A stretch of DNA of 12,875 nucleotides from NCBI GenBank assembly GCA_028706735.1, contig JAQTVS010000044.1, forward strand, positions 1-12,875, given 5' to 3'. This DNA is from Thiomonas sp. Its GTDB lineage: Bacteria > Pseudomonadota > Gammaproteobacteria > Burkholderiales > Burkholderiaceae_C. This document shows, in pieces, positions 8,867 to 12,875 of the stretch. The notes under the pieces were generated by a model. It was given only the letters and a program-made list of their open reading frames with translations, was not told the DNA's origin and searched no databases. The position numbers and the translations under genes were made by a program. The first letter of the stretch is position 1. Each line of letters begins with the position of its first letter.

Positions 8867-10327
8867 TCAATTCTGCGGGCGCAGCAGGATGTAAAGGCCC
8901 GCATCGCCGCGCCGCACCAGCACCGCCACCTGCTTGCCCGCTGGAAGCTCGGCGCTGATGGCGTTGAATTGGGCAGCGCTGTTCACCGCCGCATTACCCA
9001 CGGCCAGAATCACATCGCCCACGCGCAGGCCATCACGCGCCGCGCCGTTGCGCACCGCCTCGACCAGCACGCCGCTGCTCACCCCGAGCTGGCGCTTTTG
9101 CGCTTCGTTGAGATCGATGACCTTCACGCCCAGCGCGTTGGCCTTGCTGACGGCTTCGGGCTTCTGTTCCACAGCGGGCTTGGCGCCGGGTTTCTTGTCC
9201 ATCACCCACTCGCCCACCTTGACGTTGAGGGTCATGGTCTTGCCCATGCGCAACACCTGCATCGGCACCGTGGCGTCCGGCTTGGTTTCGCCAACCAGCC
9301 GCGGCAGGTCGTTCGCACGCTCCACCGGCTTGCCATTGAAGCGGGTGACGATGTCGCCGACCTGCACGCCGGCCTTGTCCGCCGCGCCGCCCTTCTCGAC
9401 CACCCGGACCAGTGCCCCCCGGGCCTGCCCCAGGCCGAGTGACTCGGCCAGTTCGCGGCTCACGCTGTCGATTTGCACGCCGATCTTGCCGCGCACCACG
9501 TAGCCCTGTTTTTTGAGCTGCTCGACCACGCGCATGGCCTCATCGATCGGGATGGCAAAGGAAATGCCCATGAATCCGCCAGTGCGGCTGTAGATCTGGG
9601 AATTGATGCCGATGACGTTGCCGCGCATGTCGATCAACGGTCCGCCCGAGTTGCCTGGATTCACGGCAACGTCCGTCTGGATGAACGGTGTGTAGTCACC
9701 GGTATCGCGGCCCTTGGCGCTGACGATTCCAGCGGTCACGGTGTTTTCGAGGCCAAAAGGCGAACCGATGGCCACGACCCATTCGCCGGCTTTGACCTTG
9801 GACGAATCGCCGATCTGCACTGCAGGCAAGGCCTTGGCATCGATTTTCACCAGCGCCACATCCGTGCGCTTGTCCGCGCCGATGAGTTTGGCCTTGAATT
9901 CGCGCTTGTCGGTCAGTGTGACCATGATCTCGTCCGCGCCATCCACGACATGCGCGTTGGTCATGATGTAGCCATCCGGGCTGACGATGAAGCCTGAACC
10001 CACTCCAGTGGGCCGCTCCTCTTCACCCTGCGGCGCGCCTTTGCCGCCCTTCGGGGTGTCAGGCGTCGGAATGGGAACGCCAAAGAAGCGACGCAGCAAC
10101 TCGCGGGTCTGCTCGTCCATTTCGTCACCGCTGCCCACCGCCACTTTTTTGTACGTGCGGATATTGACCACCGATGGCCCTGCTTTTTCCACCAGCCCGG
10201 TGAAATCCGGAAGGCCGCACGCCACGCAGGCATGCTGCGGCGCCGACCCCGCCGCCTGCACTGGAACGGCAGCACCTGTCATCGCCACCAGGGCCGCACT
10301 CAAATAGGTCAACAAAACTTTTTTCAC
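8867..10327 (-). CDS. mucD: Periplasmic DegP/MucD-type serine protease-chaperone
   Basis: A trypsin-like HtrA family protease with two PDZ domains that degrades or refolds damaged envelope proteins; MucD is the name used when it sits in the sigma-E operon. The 486 residues begin with a Sec signal peptide (Lys2-Lys3, hydrophobic 4-20, likely cut near Ala25-Ala26). The catalytic triad is His126 in 'TNAHVV', Asp156 in 'RTDVALVKID' and Ser227 in GNSGGPL (225-231). PDZ1 is at about 281-370 and PDZ2 at about 400-482. The start is GTG at 10325-10327, supported by AGGGAG six bases upstream; the frame is open to 10534 but that lies inside rseB. A CVAC motif (34-37) directly after the signal peptide is unusual. 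It is separated from rseB by 131 bp and is followed by the inverted repeat and the terminator. Confidence 0.95.
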   Translation of the reverse strand: MKKVLLTYLSAALVAMTGAAVPVQAAGSAPQHACVACGLPDFTGLVEKAGPSVVNIRTYKKVAVGSGDEMDEQTRELLRRFFGVPIPTPDTPKGGKGAPQGEEERPTGVGSGFIVSPDGYIMTNAHVVDGADEIMVTLTDKREFKAKLIGADKRTDVALVKIDAKALPAVQIGDSSKVKAGEWVVAIGSPFGLENTVTAGIVSAKGRDTGDYTPFIQTDVAVNPGNSGGPLIDMRGNVIGINSQIYSRTGGFMGISFAIPIDEAMRVVEQLKKQGYVVRGKIGVQIDSVSRELAESLGLGQARGALVRVVEKGGAADKAGVQVGDIVTRFNGKPVERANDLPRLVGETKPDATVPMQVLRMGKTMTLNVKVGEWVMDKKPGAKPAVEQKPEAVSKANALGVKVIDLNEAQKRQLGVSSGVLVEAVRNGAARDGLRVGDVILAVGNAAVNSAAQFNAISAELPAGKQVAVLVRRGDAGLYILLRPQN

Positions 10328-10458
10328 CGATTTCTCCCTGATACATCCCGCCTGATTCCAGGCTATTTCTACAATTTGCTTGTTCAATGATTCAGAGGCA
10401 GCATACGGAAAACACCGCTGCCACGCTGCTGCAGGGCCGATGCCCGGCGCAATCTGCG
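10328..10458 (-). other. rseB-mucD spacer (131 bp)
   Basis: The only sizeable gap inside the rpoE-mucD unit. It is more AT-rich than its surroundings around 10364-10390 and contains a small 5 bp hairpin (GCCTG/CAGGC, 10350-10363) shortly before the mucD ribosome binding site. I see no T-tract that would make the hairpin a terminator and no convincing sigma-70 or sigma-E promoter hexamers, though an internal mucD promoter here is plausible. Confidence 0.4.
10334..10339 (-). promoter_or_regulatory. Ribosome binding site of mucD
   Basis: AGGGAG on the minus strand, six bases before the GTG at 10327. It decides the mucD start: the GTG codon here opens directly onto the Lys-Lys and hydrophobic core of the signal peptide, whereas more upstream in-frame starts would run into rseB and place the signal sequence internally. 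Confidence 0.75.
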
Positions 10459-11553
10459 TTACTGCACCCGAACCACCGCTTCGCTGACGCGGCGCAAGGT
10501 CCGCTCCGGCACCGCGCCCATCACCGTCAGCCACGAGTCGCCCATGCGGCGCGATAAAGCCAGCGTCCCGCCAACGCGCTGCTCAGGCGCGACGGGCTCG
10601 GTCATGGCAGAGGCGGGCTGAATGAAAATGGAGACAGACGCCAGCCCATCGCTCAGAAGCCACTGCAGGACTTCCGAGGTCTTGCCGCCGACCGACATGC
10701 TGCGGCGAAACACGCCGACCGTCTTGAAGCCCGGCACCGGCGCCGACAAGGCCCAGCCCTGCGACTCCAGAGTGACCGGAACGACTTTCATCTGTTCCAC
10801 CGCATAACCGGGGGGCTGGCGCAGACTGTCCTGCACCAGCTCGGTGCGCGGCGGGATATTGATTTTCAGTTGGGTAAAAGCGACCTGATCAATGACATGG
10901 CCAGCGGTGTCGAGGGTTTGCGCCTTGACGAGGAGCTGAGAATCGCGCAGCGACCACAACCGGTAGCCCCAGCGCAGATCATCGCGCGGCAGGATGGTGG
11001 AGACGCGGCACTCATATCCGGCACAGCGCTCCAGCCCGCTGCGCTCCATCCGGTAATTGCGATCGACCTCGCCATCCGTGGTTTTGAGCAGCCGCGGAAA
11101 GCTGGCCTGCCCCGCCTGATTGTCGATCAGCGTCAGCCGGTAATCCGGCCAGCTGGTGCGCACCTGATCGTTGAGCGACACCATGATGCGCCGCTGTCCG
11201 TCCAAGGTTTCAATCCGCTCGAAATGGCCTTGAGGGACGACATAGTGCACCAGGCTGGACGTGCTGATGTCTTCCCCGCGCTGGGTAATGAACACTCCGC
11301 TGTAATTCATCGTGCGTGCCGCAGAACTGACGATCTGCAGCCAATGCTCCAGCCCGAGCGTGTGCGGCTGGGCTTCGGGTTGCTGCTGCGTGTTCGCAGA
11401 CGCCAGCGCTTGTCCCGATGGAGCATGGACGGTCTGCGCGGCAAAGACCGGCGTAAGCGCCAATAGGCTCAGCACGCCACCTAATGCCGACAGCCGCAGG
11501 CGGCGCGCCAACCCGCCTGCGGCTGCGCCCGGATGGGAGCGACGGCCCGCCAT
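10459..11553 (-). CDS. rseB: Periplasmic sigma-E regulator RseB (MucB)
   Basis: RseB binds the periplasmic domain of RseA and shields it from site-1 proteolysis; lipid or lipopolysaccharide signals release it. The 364 residues contain an N-terminal signal peptide with a long basic n-region (1-20), a hydrophobic core at about 22-38 and probable cleavage near Ala38-Ala39. A LolA-like N-terminal domain follows (about 66-240, with 'MNYSGVFITQRG' at 82-93 and a Cys178/Cys182 pair in 'ERCAGYECRVS'), then a smaller C-terminal domain (about 260-362). The start chosen is ATG at 11551-11553, which overlaps the rseA stop by one base (TGATG); a TTG just before it is a poorer choice. No Shine-Dalgarno sequence is seen, so translational coupling to rseA is likely. 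The position between rseA and mucD is canonical. Confidence 0.94.
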   Translation of the reverse strand: MAGRRSHPGAAAGGLARRLRLSALGGVLSLLALTPVFAAQTVHAPSGQALASANTQQQPEAQPHTLGLEHWLQIVSSAARTMNYSGVFITQRGEDISTSSLVHYVVPQGHFERIETLDGQRRIMVSLNDQVRTSWPDYRLTLIDNQAGQASFPRLLKTTDGEVDRNYRMERSGLERCAGYECRVSTILPRDDLRWGYRLWSLRDSQLLVKAQTLDTAGHVIDQVAFTQLKINIPPRTELVQDSLRQPPGYAVEQMKVVPVTLESQGWALSAPVPGFKTVGVFRRSMSVGGKTSEVLQWLLSDGLASVSIFIQPASAMTEPVAPEQRVGGTLALSRRMGDSWLTVMGAVPERTLRRVSEAVVRVQ

Positions 11554-12290
11554 CAATGCGACAGTGCAGCCGGCGCCGCCGGACGCTCGGCCACAACCCG
11601 CAGGGTTGCCGGAACGACAGGCATCATGCCGCCAGCCATTTGCTGATGCGCCAGGAGGTACTCGACCATGGGCATTTGCGCAGAAACGGGAATGATCTGG
11701 GCGCCGCTCGTTGCGACCCGCTCGGTTGCATCGGTCGGCATCAAGCCTGTCACGCCAAACTGACCTTCAGCAGCACCGGCGTGGTTCTCGCTGACGCGCA
11801 ACTGCATTGCGCTCGAAGAGGCGAGAGCACCAGCCGTCGCCACGACCGGGCGCTCCGCCGTTGCGCGCAGCCCCTGCTGTTCCGTGCGCTGCAAGCCAGG
11901 CAGCGCCACCCACGCCATCACCGCAACCCCGCCGACCGCAGCCAGTCCTGCAGCCATGCGGGTACTCCAGTGCGGACGGCGATGCGGCGCGGCCTGCCTG
12001 CCCTTGGCGACAACGGCCTGCGGAACCGGTTGCGGCTGCAACACGATGGGTTCGCGCGCAATGGAGGCGCTCACCCTCTGCAGAAAATCCTGCTCGTCCG
12101 GCATCGGCATCAGATCGGAGGAGCGCAAGAGATCGCCGATCTGCGCATAAATCAGCCAATCGCTCCGCGATGCGTCATCTGATGCAGCCTGGCGCACAAA
12201 AGAAGTCGCCGCATGCGCGGACGGCGCGCGGAATTCCCCCTCCCCATCGATCAGGGCCGAGAGTTGTTCGCGCGACATGTGTTGACTCAT
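11553..12290 (-). CDS. rseA: Anti-sigma-E factor RseA (MucA)
   Basis: RseA is a single-pass inner-membrane protein that holds sigma-E inactive and is destroyed by regulated proteolysis under envelope stress. In the 245-residue product, residues 5-60 form the cytoplasmic sigma-binding domain ('MSREQLSALIDGE' at 5-17 and 'SDWLIYAQIGDLLRSSD' at 43-59 are the family hallmarks). Residues 112-131 form the membrane helix after a basic stretch (His103-Arg111), and residues 132-245 are the periplasmic, Ala/Val-rich domain bound by RseB. 'MVEYLLAHQQM' (208-218) matches the conserved C-terminal helix of betaproteobacterial members. The start is ATG at 12288-12290 with a near-perfect AGGAGG six bases upstream; a TTG at 12311 is rejected on that basis. 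The gap to rpoE is 43 bp. Confidence 0.93.
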   Translation of the reverse strand: MSQHMSREQLSALIDGEGEFRAPSAHAATSFVRQAASDDASRSDWLIYAQIGDLLRSSDLMPMPDEQDFLQRVSASIAREPIVLQPQPVPQAVVAKGRQAAPHRRPHWSTRMAAGLAAVGGVAVMAWVALPGLQRTEQQGLRATAERPVVATAGALASSSAMQLRVSENHAGAAEGQFGVTGLMPTDATERVATSGAQIIPVSAQMPMVEYLLAHQQMAGGMMPVVPATLRVVAERPAAPAALSH

Positions 12291-12296
12291 TTTCTG

Positions 12297-12302
12297 CCTC
12301 CT
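12297..12302 (-). promoter_or_regulatory. Strong ribosome binding site of rseA
   Basis: AGGAGG on the minus strand, six bases before the ATG at 12290. This is the best Shine-Dalgarno match in the window and fixes the rseA start over the upstream in-frame TTG. Strong translation of the anti-sigma relative to its partner genes would fit its stoichiometric inhibitory role; that last point is inference. Confidence 0.8.
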
Positions 12303-12333
12303 GCTCACCAATACCGAAATTTCATCTGCACGA

Positions 12334-12875
12334 TCACCACCGTTTGCCGCCCTTGTGCTCGATCACAGGGCGCAAACGCTCTGCAATCGCCTCACGGGCG
12401 CGGAAGATCCGTGACCGCACCGTGCCGATTGGGCATTGCATGGCATCGGAAATCTCCTCATAACTCAGGCCCTCGATCTCGCGCAGGGTGATCGCCATGC
12501 GCAAATCGTCGGGCAAAGACTCCATCGCCGCATTCACTGTCTGCACGATCTCCTTGGAAATCAGCAGGGACTCGGGGGTTTCATTGTTGGTTAGTAACTC
12601 GGTCGGGCTAAAAGTTTCTTCACCAGATCCCGATGCGTCGCCTTCGGACACCGTGGGATCGCGCATATCGTCGGTGATGGCTTTTTTTGCGGTATTGACG
12701 GCAATGCGATAGAGCCAGGTATAGAACTGACTATCGCCGCGAAATTGCTCGATGGCACGGTAAGCGCGCAAAAACGTTTCCTGCGCCACATCTTCGGCCA
12801 GCGCCGGATCGCGGATGAAGCGCAGCACCAGCCGGTAGATTCGACGCTGATATTTCGCGACGAGCAGATCGAATG
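12334..12875 (-). CDS. rpoE: ECF sigma factor RpoE (sigma-E/AlgU), 3' part
   Basis: An extracytoplasmic-function sigma factor that directs RNA polymerase to envelope-stress promoters. The frame is open to the right edge, so the first residues are outside the window; about 179 residues are visible of a usual 190-200. Region 2 is nearly complete: 'FDLLVAKYQRR', then 'FIRDPALAEDVAQETFLRAYR' (the DVAQETF segment is the core-binding and -10-recognition helix start) and 'FRGDSQFYTWLYRIAVNTAKK'. An acidic linker follows ('VSEGDASGSGEE'), then region 4 with 'SLPDDLRMAITLREIEGLSYEEISDAM' and the -35-recognition helix 'CPIGTVRSRIFRARE'. Adjacent rseA-rseB-mucD shows it is the sigma-E/AlgU type and not another ECF group. 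An internal GTG at 12828 is not the start, because region 2 continues upstream. Confidence 0.95.
   Translation of the reverse strand, partial: FDLLVAKYQRRIYRLVLRFIRDPALAEDVAQETFLRAYRAIEQFRGDSQFYTWLYRIAVNTAKKAITDDMRDPTVSEGDASGSGEETFSPTELLTNNETPESLLISKEIVQTVNAAMESLPDDLRMAITLREIEGLSYEEISDAMQCPIGTVRSRIFRAREAIAERLRPVIEHKGGKRW

Noticed and set aside
8680..8904. A 74-codon minus-strand frame overlapping the end of mucD and running through the terminator
   Set aside because: It overlaps mucD in another frame and its last codons are the terminator stem and T-tract; the inner 26-codon version from 8760 also lacks a ribosome site.
10350..10363. GCCTG/CAGGC hairpin as a terminator of rseB
   Set aside because: The stem is only 5 bp and is followed by GGGATG and not by a T-tract on the minus strand.
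12288..12311. TTG at 12311 as the rseA start
   Set aside because: The ATG at 12290 has AGGAGG six bases upstream, and that site would lie inside the coding sequence if the TTG were used.

Overview
This window is ordinary-looking core chromosome from a GC-rich betaproteobacterium, most likely order Burkholderiales. The evidence is the gene order (rpoE-rseA-rseB-mucD, then lepA-lepB-DUF4845-rnc-era-recO-pdxJ-acpS-nagZ), the protein families and the base composition. I cannot fix the genus; a Thiomonas-like or Comamonadaceae-like organism is only a guess. I see no mobile element, CRISPR array, tRNA or rRNA, and every gene looks intact apart from the two cut by the window edges.

Layout. At the left edge (1-557, plus strand) lies the 3' part of a membrane-anchored DUF3426 protein. 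Everything else is on the minus strand and is read from right to left. The first minus-strand unit enters at the right edge: rpoE (sigma-E type factor, 5' end outside the window), rseA (anti-sigma), rseB (anti-sigma modulator) and mucD (periplasmic DegP-type protease). It ends at a clear Rho-independent terminator at 8685-8714. Between mucD and the terminator is an unexplained long imperfect inverted repeat (8781-8847).

The second unit starts just past the terminator: lepA (EF4), lepB (signal peptidase I), a small DUF4845 membrane protein, rnc (RNase III), era (GTPase), recO, pdxJ, acpS and nagZ. Gaps are 33 bp or less. rnc/era and recO/pdxJ share ATGA stop-start overlaps, recO starts inside era, and I see no internal terminator, so a single nine-gene transcript with translational coupling is likely. 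nagZ meets the DUF3426 gene tail to tail with 15 bp between their stops.

How the genes fit together. The first unit is a self-contained envelope-stress module: RseA holds sigma-E at the membrane, RseB guards RseA in the periplasm, and MucD degrades misfolded envelope proteins. The second unit combines translation and secretion (LepA, LepB), RNA processing and ribosome assembly (RNase III, Era), DNA repair (RecO), cofactor and carrier-protein synthesis (PdxJ, AcpS) and peptidoglycan recycling (NagZ). I found no new multi-gene system. The points most worth checking are the 3' inverted repeat after mucD, a CxxC motif just after the MucD signal peptide, the prepilin-like N-terminus of the DUF4845 protein, an extended RNase III tail, and the shortage of recognisable ribosome binding sites.
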